Shown in pieces: positions 36,063 to 48,570 of a stretch of 64,000 bases of DNA. Location of the stretch: positions 23,364,213 through 23,428,212 of the forward strand of contig OZ234493.1 of the NCBI GenBank assembly GCA_965153455.1, read 5' to 3'. The DNA is from Sphagnum compactum. Its lineage: Eukaryota > Bryophyta > Sphagnopsida > Sphagnales. Numbering within the stretch: position 1 is the first letter of the stretch; each line of letters begins with the position of its first letter. The position numbers and the translations under genes are program-made. The notes under the pieces were generated by a model, which saw only the letters and a list, made by a program, of their open reading frames with translations, was not told where the DNA came from and did no database searches.

Positions 36063-36222
36063 TTAAGTGACACGTAATGTTAAATAAGTGATAGTTTAAT
36101 GTTAAGTGAATTTTAACTTAACATAAAATTTTCATGGTAACTAGGTTTAAGTACTAAATGACTAACATGATGTTAGGCCCGGACTCAACACTAGAATCCC
36201 TAACACCAAGTGTGAATGCACC
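36063..36222. mobile_element. MITE-like element, family 1, copy 2 (left-truncated)
   Basis: Matches 26445-26625 in order, including TTTAATGTTAAGTGAA, AACTAGGTTTAAGT and the right end CCCTAACACCAAGTGTGAAT. The left terminal repeat and about 55 bases are missing. The right end shows the inverted repeat as GGTGCATTCACACTTGGTG when reverse-complemented. A run of AAAAT units follows about 130 bp downstream, as also happens about 75 bp after copy 1. Confidence 0.72.
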
Positions 36223-39139
36223 ATAACTTTGTTGGGTTTCCACATCATTTTGTGGCATGTTTTCTATGGTTTCCCGACATTTTGATTGATCACCTAGTAG
36301 GCTTTTGGGTCTCCCCTTTGAATCCAATCAAACTAATATGATATCCACCAAAATAAAATAAAATAAAATAAATAATTTTTAATTAAAAAAAAAAACCTAA
36401 TATGATATCCTACCTCACACAAGTGGACAAAAGTTTAAACTAGCTGCTAGTTGCACATGCTCACAATGGGCCTCAATCAGCCTACACTGACACCTGCCAC
36501 ACTCCTATGAAGAATTTGCCTTAGTCCCTTCCAAGTGGGGCCGCCTCCACATGGGAGGATGGCCTAGGACCACAATCAAGCTACCTTACTATCAGTAACA
36601 GCCAGGACATGGATGAATGAGCCATTTCGATTCCAATGCTTTTATACAAGAACCTCATGAACCCCTCCCATCACATATCATCATATGTACAGATGTCTCT
36701 AGTATGAAGAATCAATTGTTGGGAACCCAAAGAAATGCAACTCAAAAGCTTTGGAATTATTCATATGTAGCTAATATATAATCAATTCAAGGAAAATTCG
36801 AAACAATATTATGCTAATTTAGTACTTTGGAGGATCGATTATACATTATGGTTTGAATTGCTCACCAACCCCATACTACTTCAAGGGAAAATATTGAAAC
36901 CAAAGTGCAAAATATGTTGTAGAAAACATATGTTGCCCAATGTGTTGCTCTTGAAACCAAAAAGGCTATATATGTCAAGTAGTATTTCCTAGTACAATTT
37001 TTCTTTCACTAAAGCCAAGTTGAAGAACTTTGTTGCATCAAAGTTTCTTGTCTTGACAATAAGTAATTAAGTGATTAGAAAGCATATGGAAGACAAAGTT
37101 ATAGGGTAGAGAGGTCGGTCGTAGTACATTTAAAAATTAAGATGAACCATGTGATCGAACCAGACCTTGGTTGATTCTGGGGTCCTAAGATGGATTGTAG
37201 AAGAGATCATTGCGCATCTATTGCCTTTTAAATCGCTCAATTTGGTGGGTAGATGCAAAAGATATGGCTTTTGGTAGCTCTCAGCCTCATTGCCTCAAAA
37301 CCAATTTTTACCAATCAACTTTTGGACCTATCCTCAAGCAATGCAAACCTGGTAAATGTGCACATACAACATCTAACACATGTTAACAATTCATCCCATC
37401 ACCAAACATTCTCATCTTCAAACCGATCAGCATCCTTTGGAAGGACGGACACCTTTATTCAATGGTTGAGATTAACATTCAAAATATGGCAACAAATTAT
37501 TTTGTGATTGATACCCTAATCATTTGTTAAACCTTAAAACTTGATTGCTCTCCCATGTGACACTACTTCTGAACCCTAACCCTTTCCTTCGAGCCTTTCC
37601 TCTCTCCTCCCATTCCCTTTTGTTGCATATTTTCTTAGAGTGAAAGGAATAACGCTACATTGCAACAACATGGTGAAAAAATGATAAATTTGGATTCAAT
37701 GATAATCATAATGTTATGAATCAATAGTGTATGTTGTAGATTCAACATTTATTGTGAACATAGAATATTTTAAACTTGCCTTGAATGAACAACCACTAAG
37801 GATTCAAAACCATTATTGAAGTTTATCCTATCAATATTATTTTGAAATTAGGAGAAAAAGCAACATGAATTTGAAGATTCCTTGAGATTATAGATTGCAA
37901 AGTTGAATTCATGATAAAGGAAAGTATCCCATTCAACATGTCATTCTTTTTGCTTGCCATAGATTTTAGGTTAAACAACATAAGATGACCTTGTCACTTA
38001 TTCCACCTCACCATTTGTTTTAAAATTTGTGTGTAGTTTTTTGTTTATGTTCCCAAAAGAGTATGAGTTTATATTAATAGCATTAAGTTTTTTTTGCTAA
38101 CTTGATCTTTAATCATGGAAGGAGAGCATATTTCAAGGTCTACCCAGATAGTGCCAATATTAAATGAAGACAAAGATGTTTGGATGGTTTCTTCAAGAAC
38201 CAAACCCCTAACCTTGCTGCAAATATTGCATGTCAAGGCTTCATGAACTTCACTAGCTTGCTTCTCTTTCTTTTTTGTTTTTCTAATTAATTGCTTATCA
38301 CTAAACTTTTATTTCCACACCAAACATGGGGCCCCTACAAAATTGGCCCAGTTTTTCCCTATAACCAAACATTGAAAATATTCCATGTTTCCCCCTTTCC
38401 CTAATGAAATTTAACTAATCATCTATCACCAAACGAGTCCCTTGTAAATTTATTCAAATTTTTTACAAACATGGCCACGAAAATCCTAATATCAAACACT
38501 TAAAGTTGATGAACGATCAGTAATATGAAAAATTTAGAACAAAATTATTTGAACCAAGCGTTTGGTGATAGGCTAAAAGGCAAATGCCCATAAAAACTAT
38601 TATGTTTGCACATAGGCCCACTATCACACTAGACGGATGCTCGATCACTGATTTGTGTTTGGTGATGGGCCTCTCTACCCTAGTTCAAGAATCCAACTTT
38701 AGAAAACACTCATGCTTTTTGAAAATGAAGTTGTCCATCCAATGAAGAACTACTAGGCTTGTTATGACTATAGCTCCATTATTTAATTCTCATTGTTTTA
38801 AAAGAATGAGCTATTGTTATGTATAAAACTTATTTCCATAAAAAAGGACAGAAAGAAGTTGGTGCCTAACGATTAGGTATTTTTCCATGCACATATTTAA
38901 TAGGAGGTCACATTACCCCAAAATGTGTCCTAGTTCACTCTGAATTTCACTAGATTTTTAGTGAATTTGGACATTTTTACCTGGTGAAATTGATTAATCC
39001 GCTAGTGAATGGGGACCAGTTGTTACAGACAATGAATTGTTTCACTAATACCTAATGAAACAAGTTACTTTCGAAGGAAATACAAATTTACCAAGCCATT
39101 CACTTGCTAGTTAATTAATTAACCAACATGGAAATCAAT
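36223..39139. other. AT-rich spacer, no gene seen
   Basis: The only frame of note (37253-37507, plus) begins with a hydrophobic stretch but has no homology I know and no supporting exon structure. Text rich in CCAAACATT-like words recurs at 38.3-38.7 kb, as in the 12-kb spacer. Confidence 0.5.
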
Positions 39140-39405
39140 TAAAATTAAATGATTTAATATATAATATCATTGATAATTTCATGATTTTCAGCCTATGATT
39201 TATTAACACGTGTCACTACCTAGGCTAGGTTAAAAACCTAACCTATGTAGGTAGGCCAAGTAATCAACCTAGGCATCTATTCTAAGGAACTAGATAGGAG
39301 AATATTTGATTAACTTACCACACACAACACCACTTATGAGGTTTGATCCCTTCACTTTTAAAATTGAGGCAAACATCTTTACCACCAAGCCATCCCACTT
39401 GTTGT
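39140..39405 (-). mobile_element. tRNA-derived SINE-like element
   Basis: The minus strand carries a pol III internal promoter: A box TGGCTTGGTGGT (39392-39381) and B box GGGATCAAACC (39350-39340), about 30 bases apart as in tRNA genes. Upstream reads ACAAGTGGGA, so the head resembles a tRNA 5' half. No complete cloverleaf is formed, so it is a SINE head or tRNA relic rather than a working tRNA. The non-tRNA body, downstream on the minus strand, contains CCTAGG palindromes and fades into AT-rich DNA. The 3' limit is uncertain. Confidence 0.55.
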
Positions 39406-40552
39406 GATACCACTTGTTGTGATAATATGCTACAATACATTCTATTTATCAAATACTTCATTTTGAACATTACAAAAACATAAACTTTGAAAATTCATAT
39501 CTTAATGAGATTTTGAGGTGCCTTATTTGCATAAAGCACTCACTCTTGGGGGTTTACTCCATATACCTAATTTCTTTGTTATTGAGTTACCCATTTTGAG
39601 GAGGTCAATAAACCAGCTAGGCCACAGGGTGTCGCCGTCCAGCAGAGAGCCAATAAAGTTTGATATAGTTAGTTTACAAGACTCAAAATGACATTTACAT
39701 AATATCCAAATTATTTTAAAATATTTTTATTAATTTAACAGGACATCATTTTACCTATTGGCATACAACAATTCACTACAACTATAATAATGTAAAATTA
39801 AAAAAAATATCCAAAGTTGTCCTTTGCAATCTTTTAAATACATGTCATTCTTTTGTGGTACCCCAATCATGAATACACTTGATTAATATGTCCTTGGATT
39901 GTGACTTGAATCTAAACTAGCAACTTGATTATGAACATTTTTGTCAAATTATGTTTTGATAAATAATTTGTCCATTGATAATAATGAACTTTTGAAGTTT
40001 GAAAATATGGAATGGTCATTTGGTTGTAACAATAGAAAATGGATAAATTCATATTGATTTTCATTTTAATTTCTTGTTAGTGACTTAATATGTGTTGTAA
40101 TATGAAATGATAGATTCATATTAAGAACCCTTTCCTTATTAGCCTTAGCCAAATCGTAGTTTTGGACTTTTGAATGGTTAGAATTGGACCATATTTTCAT
40201 AAGTCCATATGAATTACAATTTTTAATTTTTTTTCAATTTTTTTCCCCCAAACCATATGTTTTGGAAAACTTTACTTGGGGCATTGTTCACATGGACTTT
40301 GTGGGTTTTCTTTTTAGGACTTCAAAATTGAAATATGGTATTAACATCTTTTGATGTAAGTTTTGACCTAGAGGTTTGTGAACGTTCATAGGTGGGCAAA
40401 CATTTATTAGTCAAATATTACAATAACAACATTTAAGAAAATAACAAGCATGTCCATCTAAACATTTTTTATGGACTTTGTATGGACTTGTATGGAATGT
40501 CAATTTTGCGATTTTTGAGCCATTGTATTATGCATTCATCCACATTATAGAT
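39406..40552. other. AT-rich spacer, no gene seen
   Basis: Short frames only. A small, unusually CpG-containing patch at about 39627-39650 stands out from its AT-rich surroundings but cannot be named. Confidence 0.5.
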
Positions 40553-41618
40553 TTAAGGTTTGATAGAATGCTTACCACATTCTTGTTCATTTTGTAAGCT
40601 TTCATCTCCCCTTTTCAAATTCTTGAAATGTTGTTTGAATGTTTTCTCATGAGATTTGGTCCTATTCTTGTCAATTTGAACTTGATTTGTGTTGATGTGG
40701 TCCATGGCATCCATGATAATTTTACCATTTTCATTATCAACTTCAATGATCAATAGGAACATTGATGTTTTTTTCTTTTGACTCTAAGTCTTCCAAAAGT
40801 TACAATTGTTAATATTTTAGGCGTTGGATGTGTGCTGGTTCTTGCAAATGTCATAAAATTAAATTCATCGAGGTTCATAAATGTAGGACATTAAGGAGTG
40901 CCATTATCTAATCCAAAGGATTGTGAAAAGGCATCTAAGTTGATTGCATTGTGTGTAGTAGCTCCATGATTATTTCCCTAGTTGAATTGAGGAGTTTCTT
41001 GGCTTTCATCTAAAACATCATCTTTTACTAGCAATTCTTGTATCAACGATCATTAGGTTGTGCAAGAAAATGTTCAACCTCTTCTTCTTTCTATTGTACA
41101 TAGATTCCATCGCCTTTTGTTTACATATCCCTTAGGTGGATTGGAGCATTAATGTTTTTTCCCCCTTGGAAAACCTCAATTGTTTTATAACAATTTTCAT
41201 TGAAATGACTTGACAAATGGAGTATGTCTTGTTTTTCCATTGTCAAATCCCAATATGAAGTGTTACGACCAATGCCTTTGTGATAATCAAATATTTGTTT
41301 ATAATTGCCATTTATGTAGTTCCACTTGTCCTCGCACGTCTTGTTGATTCTTGGAGTCTTTGAACGTGTGATTATTTGTTGGTCTTTTGATAACTTGTTC
41401 CACCTTTGTGTTGTAGGTATCATGTTTGTTCACATATTAACAACTTCTTTCAAAGCAATATGCTTTTTGTGATTACAATTAGTTAGGGCCATTGCCTCCT
41501 CATGACTCTAATTCGTGTTGCATTGGTGGGAAGGACCTTCACTTTTTCGACCTTTTCCTTTGACTCTTGTTCTCATGTGATTTGAAGAATTGTTTCTTGA
41601 ATTATCCATTTCATCCAT
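40553..41618 (-). pseudogene. Decayed trihelix / Myb-SANT-like DNA-binding gene
   Basis: On the minus strand a start-like ATG at 41618 opens MDEMDNSRNNSSNHMRTRVK and continues in one frame to 41121. The frame has nonsense codons TAG at 41510-41508 and TGA at 41432-41430. The core 41423-41121 shows a trihelix/Myb_DNA-bind_4 pattern: RWNKLS, TCEDKWNYINGNYKQIFDY, TSYWDLT, LSSHFNENCYKTIEVFQG. After a TAA and several more stops, a charged, probably helical segment (about 40762-40553; DNENGKIIMDAMDHINTN) may be the C-terminus. Such proteins bind DNA and also occur as accessory proteins of PIF/Harbinger transposons, so either origin is possible. Not functional as it stands. Confidence 0.65.
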
Positions 41619-44600
41619 TTCCTTTTGGCTTCAATTGTGTTGTTATAAGATGTTTTTGCCTTTTTTGCATGTTTTTTACTATTGTTTGGTGTTGAATTGA
41701 CTCTTGCTAAATTACCCATTGGTGTTAAGAATTTGTGATGATGACATTATGAAAGATGCATACATGGAGATGATAGATGTAAAAAGACAAATGTGTTATT
41801 GCCGTGAGAGGCGCAAAATTTGCAAAAATGATAGATGTAGAAAAACAGAAATGATGTTACAACACAAAATGACAGATGCAAAAACATGTTTTTCACTTTC
41901 ACTACATCCAATTTTTTAGGAAATTTGTGATTGTAAAGTAGAAGTGAAAAAGTGAAAAAGAAAAAAAATATTTCCTTGAAATATTTCAAAATGGTTAAGG
42001 TACTATGATAAGTCTTCAATTCACTTTTCATGATAATTCTTGGTTGGGATTACATGGCTAAAGTGAACTAGCACCGACAGTGATACTTTCACCTTCTTGA
42101 ATGAAACTTCTTAGTGGTTAAATTAAATTCCTTTGAAATGTTAAATTTGGAATCATAGTAATGATTTAATCTAAGTGTGGGATATTTATAATAGTTTGAA
42201 GCAATCTAAATGAAATTTGGGTTTTTTGGCATGGTACTAATGTAGGTGTTGGTTCACCAAAGGCAAGATCACACAAATTATAAAATGAAATTTGGAACAA
42301 AGGAAAAAGGTGACACTTCATGCATAAATAAGAGGGATTAGGAAGAACAAATTTATGGGCATTACAAGCATAAACATTTTGGTCACACACCCATGGGCCA
42401 CATACTCCCACATGTTGGAACAAGGTTCAACCATGCTAATAGGAGCCAACTTGTCCACTTAGACTTGTACTTTTCCACTATTTTTTCCAAGAATATTCTT
42501 GAAATATATTCGATACCATTTAGAAATTTTTATTATTTTTCAAAATTTTGTTAATATTTTTATGTTAAGGTTAATATTAAAAATTTGTCAAACATATGTC
42601 ATCTAAAAGAATTCAAATTGTGTGTTGTGTGTTTTGATGTTTAATTATTGTTCAAAAACACTAGTTACATAACATAAAAAATTAATTGTGTATTTTTTGT
42701 TCATTAAATTGATTTTTTTAAATTTTTGAATATGTGTGAAAATATATTGGATATAACATTGTATAAAAACAAGTCTTTTTTTTAATAATTTGAAATATTC
42801 AAAATTGAACAGTGGTTATAATCGTTAATGAGACATGTTAGTGCAATCACACCCAACATTTAAATGTATCTTTTGTTATTAAATACACATGCATTGCATT
42901 TTTCTTAGACTTTATTATTCTACATGGACTTACTTTATGTGCCACGATATAAGTACACATCACTTAATTACTTGATAACCTTCATATATTGGATTGCATG
43001 TTTGCAACCCAAAAGATATCATAGGTACTTGCTTACAATAATTGAAAAGTTATGATATATTTAGTGTGTAGTTCATCAACGTATTTTTGGTTGGAAAGGT
43101 TTTTTTTTAAAAAAAAACTTTCAAAAGGAAGAAAAGTAAAAATTGCAAGTATGGAGCATGTGTACACATATACATGTAACTTATAATTATAATTATGTAC
43201 AAGTAGTGTACTTCATTTATATATAATCATTTTACAAAGCTTGCATATTTTTAATTGTTTTATTTAGTTATATTTATGTTTTCAAGACTTTTCATGGGTC
43301 TAGTTTATTTTTAGATTTTTACTAAATCAATGTCCAAAGTAATAAATAAACTTTTTGTTTTGAACTGACATCATTCCTAAATAAATGTAAGTAACCTCCC
43401 CAAGTTCAAGATTTAAATTGGACGTGTGAATTTAGTGTCGTGTGGAAAACAAAGATGTTGACCTTTGGTTGGGAACTCACATTAATGTGAGGTCCACCAA
43501 AATTGCATTCCAATATTCCATTCATGCTAAGAATTTGAAACAAAAAAACCTTTAAAAAAAAAAAATTCCACTTCACATGGGTTTAATTTCACTTGGATTC
43601 TATCATGTTTTTAAGTTTATGTTTTTACAAACATTTGATCTCATGGTTGTTCTAGTTTCAACAATTTTGTAATTTGTTGGGAATATCTAAAAGTTGCCCA
43701 CATTGCATTTTTCAAATGTATTGTGTTCATTCATTCCACTTAGTATTATTTATCCTAATCACATTTTTTTATGGACTCTCGTTATCTACTTTAATTGTTA
43801 ATTATGTCATAGGATCATTTTGTTTCCTTTTCAACTTTAGAATTGTTTAAAAAATCTCATGATGTCAATTTCATGCTTTCTATGTTTGTGATAAAATGAT
43901 TTCATTTTTGGTTATTTTTAGATGAGATGGTCATGAAACACTTCATTTTGAATTCAATGTGATTGGTATCAATAAAAATTTGGGGAACAATTGGGCAAAG
44001 ATGAATTTAGATTTGAAGAGTTAATTTGTTGAAAAAGTTGAAGAATTAATTGTTTTGAAGAAGGTGTTCATGGTGAGTAGAAGAACCAACTTCTAGATGA
44101 CATAATAGAATGGGGTAAAATCATAATCAAAAGAGCCAGCCAAGTGAGTGGACAATCCTTAAAATTGCATTTTTGAATGTTTGAAAGATCACAAGGGAAA
44201 CATAAAAGTTTGGATTGTCATAAATTTGTTGGGAATATTTTCAATTAATTGCAAAATTTACATGCTCAAAGCTTGATGCAAATCAAAAATGTTTTTGCAT
44301 GTTCAAAGCACTCAAACTTCAATAGTGGACAATCCTTATTTTTTTCAAACGTCTTTTTTTTCTACTAAATGTGCACCATCCCTTTTGAAAATTGGAGAGG
44401 ATTTTAACATTGATGATTAAAAGGGCAAAAGGACTTGAAGTAATGAAAATTATTTTTATAACCCACTTGAACACATTTGGTTCAAAAATGTTTTTAACCC
44501 TGAAAATTATGGATTTTGAAAATGTCGCTTTAACAAAAGTTGTTCATATATATATGTGATAGAAGGCATGAATGCATAATATAAATGATATAAAATCAAT

Positions 44601-46479
44601 TTTTAATTTAAATATATTTATATCTAAAATGTAGTGTTAAATGGGGTATTTGAAATATAAAATTTTAAGTTATGAACCAATGTAAAAATGACACATGTCA
44701 TGTGCAGTCCTTGGAAAAGGACTTTTATTTTGGCGCCCTTGGCTCCTTTGATCGTAATTTCATCCAATGGGCAATATTTTGTCTCACTAATGAATTTATT
44801 GAATGCATGGAACCACCTTGTAAGTTTCACTTGAAACTTCAATAGTTTTGTATAAAGATCAATCTTTATGCCTTTTACACATAAAGGTTTTGTACAATTT
44901 GGACTTTTAAACAAGTCACATGTTTACATATCTTTTGTAAGTTTTAGGCTTCAACAATGTCTTTAAAATTTTTAATGTGTCAAAAGAAAAAGTTACATCT
45001 TTTGTAGGATGCAAAAGATGATATAACACTTTATTTACTTGCAAGTGTGATTGTGTGTTTGGTAATTACGGTTATTGTTAAAGTTAAACAATTATACCCT
45101 TTGATTGGTCTCAAGGCAAAGTTATGAAAATAATCTTTTGGACTTTCAAATAATTTCAATTTATTATTTTGACAAGTGTCAATATTGAATTAGAATTGGT
45201 CACTATGTTTATTTGTTTAGATTGTTGATAACAAACAACATCTTGTTCATTCTAGGCTTTAGCCTATATTGTTATGAATTTTGTGGGTATGTGTTGGAAT
45301 AATAAGACCATATCAAGATACAAATGTTCAAGTGTTCAATCCATGCATGACCTCCATAGAAAAGGACCAAGTTTTAGCTACACACATTCTAGTTTTAATA
45401 GTGGGAGCAATTTTGATATTTTTCTAGCCTTGCCTATGATTCACATGTCCAATCAAGAACACATTCAGTCAAATCATAATGAAAAACCATGCAATTCAAA
45501 TTTTCCCAATACATCATAATGGACATTTCCATATACACAAAATTACACTTGAGAAAATCATTGAAAATTTTTTAAAATAAAAAAACCCTCCTTGGCTTGC
45601 AAAATTGTTCCATTGCTAAAAAATGAGTAATCAAACAATTTTGACACTATATTATCAAATTGTAAACAAGTTTCTATAAGTTATGCCATGTCTATACTTT
45701 CATGGTTTGGCTTCATATCATGCATGAAGTTCCAGTTTTTCAAAAAGTAAAACCTCCAACAAAAGATGGGCTTTTCTTTATTTAGGATTAGGCCCAAACT
45801 ATTTGACAAATTCCTACATGTTATGCACCCATTTGCCACTTTGCTTATATTTTAATTTGAAGACAATGTTCGACTTACATGTGCTCTCTATGGAGTGCCC
45901 TATGGTTTTTTGGCACGTTGGTTGTTTTTAACCAAGGGAAGTTTCTTCATGACCTAATAAAACAACCAAGAATGTTTAATAACAAAATGGGACTATTGTC
46001 CATTCAAGTCATGAAGACTTTAAGAAAGTGAGTTTAATTACATTAACTTGGCGTATCAAATTGACACCCCATCTATCATGATAATGGCTATCATCATTGA
46101 TGGCACCATGTGCAAAACTAACCCTAGGAGATGTATGCCTTATTATTTTAGAATGTGAAAATGGAGACATGGCAAGAAAATGGGGTGGTGTGATGGCTAC
46201 TTGTAAAACTAAAGTCCACTAGCAATTAACAAAAGGAAATATATAGCCTTAACAACTTTGAAAGAAAAGGTTTTCACAAGAAAAAGTCTTGTTTTTTTCC
46301 ACCCCCACACATTGCAACTATTATTCGATTTGACTACATTTTAATTACATTTAGTCATCTTAAGTTTGCAAGTGGTTTGTTGCACTAATTAATGGTCAAT
46401 ATTGTTCATAGTTGTTACATTCACTATGTTGTTCACTTATGAGTATAATTTGGATTTTATTTAATTATTTAATAATTTT
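41619..46479. other. AT-rich spacer, no gene seen
   Basis: Frames are short and without family pattern. A triplet of imperfect repeats with ATGATAGATGTA lies at about 41769, 41827 and 41868. A minus-strand frame at 44914-44624 contains CPLDEITIKG, faintly like a transposase block, but this is too weak to call. Confidence 0.5.
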
Positions 46480-47215
46480 AAATTGGTGATGTGGAAATTG
46501 AGGTAGCATTTAACTTTATTTACATACTGCATTATAGTGGGTTAGTGATTTTTTCAACATTTCTTTAACTATCAACATGGTACGTGAGTTGAATTATCAA
46601 CTTTTAACATGTTGAAACTATTATTTAGGAGTTGCATTTATAGTTATAACAATTTATTAAAACACATGCAACAATTTAAAACCTCACACTTATATTAAAT
46701 TGAATTAGTCAATTTTTTTCACATCTTTTCAATTATCAAAGTCGATCATTCAATTTTAAGGTATTGAAACCATTATTCACAAATTGCATTTTGCACTTAT
46801 TATAATATATTAAAACCCATGCAACTCAATATTTTGCATTTATGTTTGAATGGTTTAGTGAATTTTTTCACATGTTTTGAATTGTAAACATTTTTACATG
46901 TGCTGAATCATCCACTTTGAGTTTATTGAAACCACTATTCAAATGTTGCATATTTCACAAACTAGTATATATTGAAACACAGACAACAACTTAGTGCTTC
47001 ACATTTATACTTGAATGAGTTAGTGAATTTTTTCACATCTTTTGAACTATTAACATTTGCATATGAGTTGAATCATTCACTTTGAATGTTGTTAAATCCA
47101 TTACTAATGAATTTGCATTTTCTATTCACAACAATTTTTTTAAGTGGATGTTTAAAAATTTGGAAAGCCTCACATTTATATTTAAATGGGTTAATGATAA
47201 TTAGGTCAAAATGTT
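46480..47215. repeat. Tandem satellite, monomer about 150-171 bp, 4 to 5 copies
   Basis: The landmark TTAGTGAATTTTTTCACAT (with variants) starts at 46542, 46705, 46855, 47020 and 47191, giving spacings of 163, 150, 165 and 171. Further blocks recur in the same order: TTGAATCATTCACTTTGA, TATTGAAACCATTATTCA, TTGCATTT and AAAACACATGCAACAA. Copies are AT-rich and strongly diverged. Monomer length is similar to nucleosome-scale plant satellites. Confidence 0.75.
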
Positions 47216-47764
47216 CATGCATGCAAAATCAAGGATGCATGTAAACTTCTAAATTATATATATCTTCAAATATTAGAGTCTTATACATTTATGTAAATTA
47301 AAATGTATGTTTTTCCCTTAGTTTGTTTGAAGCATCATGGACAAGTTTATTATTATGAATGTTCATGACGCCACATTAAAAAACCCCAAAAATAATCCCT
47401 AATTTGTTCCCCATTTTTTTTGGTGTATGAAAAAAAAATCCTATGTTAAAATCTATGGATTAAAATTAAAAAATCTGAAGCATTATTATTATTACTATTA
47501 TGAAAAATTATCAATATTTTATACTTGTTATTTTTATTTTGAACATGGTTTATAAAAAACAATTGCTTGTTTTATTATAGAATTATGTTTAAATATATAA
47601 AGATGAATTTAAAAAAATTATTTAAAAAAAGAATGAAGTATAGATTGTGATAATAATAATTACATTAATGATTTTTTAATCTTTTCATTTTTTCAATTCT
47701 GTAATCTTCTTCAAGATCATCCATAAAAAAATTTAACCATGTTTTGGCTACAAACTATGTATGA
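47216..47764. other. AT-rich spacer, no gene seen
   Basis: Low-complexity A/T sequence between the satellite and the tandem duplication. Nothing recognised. Confidence 0.5.
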
Positions 47765-48267
47765 AAGTACAAATTTTTAAAAATATTTTAATATTTTGGA
47801 TACAAGTCCTATAACCTATTGTAGAACTACATCATTTTAAAAAGTATAAAAATGTAAAACAAATTTAAAATCTTTTCTTGATGTTGATGGCCTATCTTAT
47901 GTTTACAAATGGTGGAAATTCATCATAGAAAAAAACTTAGTTTCATCATTTATATTTATTTTAAATTTTCAATAAAATTGGATAAGGTTTATAACAATTT
48001 CAAAGATTAAACTTAAAATTTTTCAAATAAATTTGTTGTTGGAATTGTTTCTGTGTGTAATGTTCAAATTCTTAGAATTAATTAAATTTGTTACTCATGA
48101 TGAGTAACCTTTTTTCTTTGAAAGTTGTGATTTCAATTTTTTGGCAAGTTTTTTCGTTGTTTTCATTTTTTCTTGAATTTGCACTATTTTTTGCATTTTT
48201 TCCCCAACAAGAATTGCCAAATTAGGAAAATTTGAAACAAAAAAATATGTTGGTTGTGTGTCTATTT

Positions 48268-48293
48268 GGGGGTGGGGGCGGGGGGGGGGGGGG
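48268..48293. repeat. G-rich tract
   Basis: G runs interrupted by one T and one C, ending in a long G homopolymer. The right duplication copy has only GGGGGG-AA-GGGGGG at the matching place (about 49809). Confidence 0.85.
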
Positions 48294-48379
48294 TGTAATC
48301 CAATTATTTAAACCACAAGTTTCACCCAATTAATTTTATTTTACTTCTAAAAAGGAAAAAAATTTAAAATTATTTTTAT

Positions 48380-48457
48380 ATGAAGTTTTCTGAATGAGAG
48401 TTGTATGACAAAAGATTGTCACGTATGGTTCGGAGGGCAGCATAGATTGACCCCTAT
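48380..48457 (+). other. Fragment of a mitochondrial group II intron (domains V-VI)
   Basis: Nuclear copy of the 3' end of a plant mitochondrial group II intron. Domain V is seen as GAGTTGTATG (5' strand), GACA-AAAGAT-TGTC (tip) and CGTATGGTTCGGAGGG (3' strand). Domain VI follows, with an A at 48450, seven bases from the intron end, in the place of the branch A. The intron ends in AT, obeying the group II AY rule. The immediately following exon places it at cox1 nucleotide 511. The left edge is approximate. Confidence 0.8.
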
Positions 48458-48570
48458 CTATCTTCAACATGCGTGGCCCAGGAATGACCATGCATAGATT
48501 ACCTTTATTTGTGTGGTCTGTATTAGTGACAACATTCTTACTTTTATTATCTCTTCCAGTATTGGCAGGT
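48458..48570 (+). pseudogene. cox1: Mitochondrial cox1 exon fragment in nuclear DNA (NUMT)
   Basis: 113 nt encoding (T)[18 protein letters not shown] and on to [11 protein letters not shown], a conserved part of cytochrome c oxidase subunit 1 (respiratory complex IV) around residues 171-208. The exon begins with CT (the last two bases of a codon) and ends with GGT, a complete codon, matching introns after nucleotides 511 and 624. All codons already give the conserved residues except one Thr for Ala (VTTF), so no RNA-editing sites are evident. It lacks the rest of the gene and cannot make a functional protein in the nucleus. Confidence 0.92.

Noticed and set aside
44624-44914. Minus-strand frame with CPLDEITIKG, faintly like a piggyBac/DDE transposase block
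   Set aside because: Only one short block resembles the pattern and the flanking frames give no further ordered matches.
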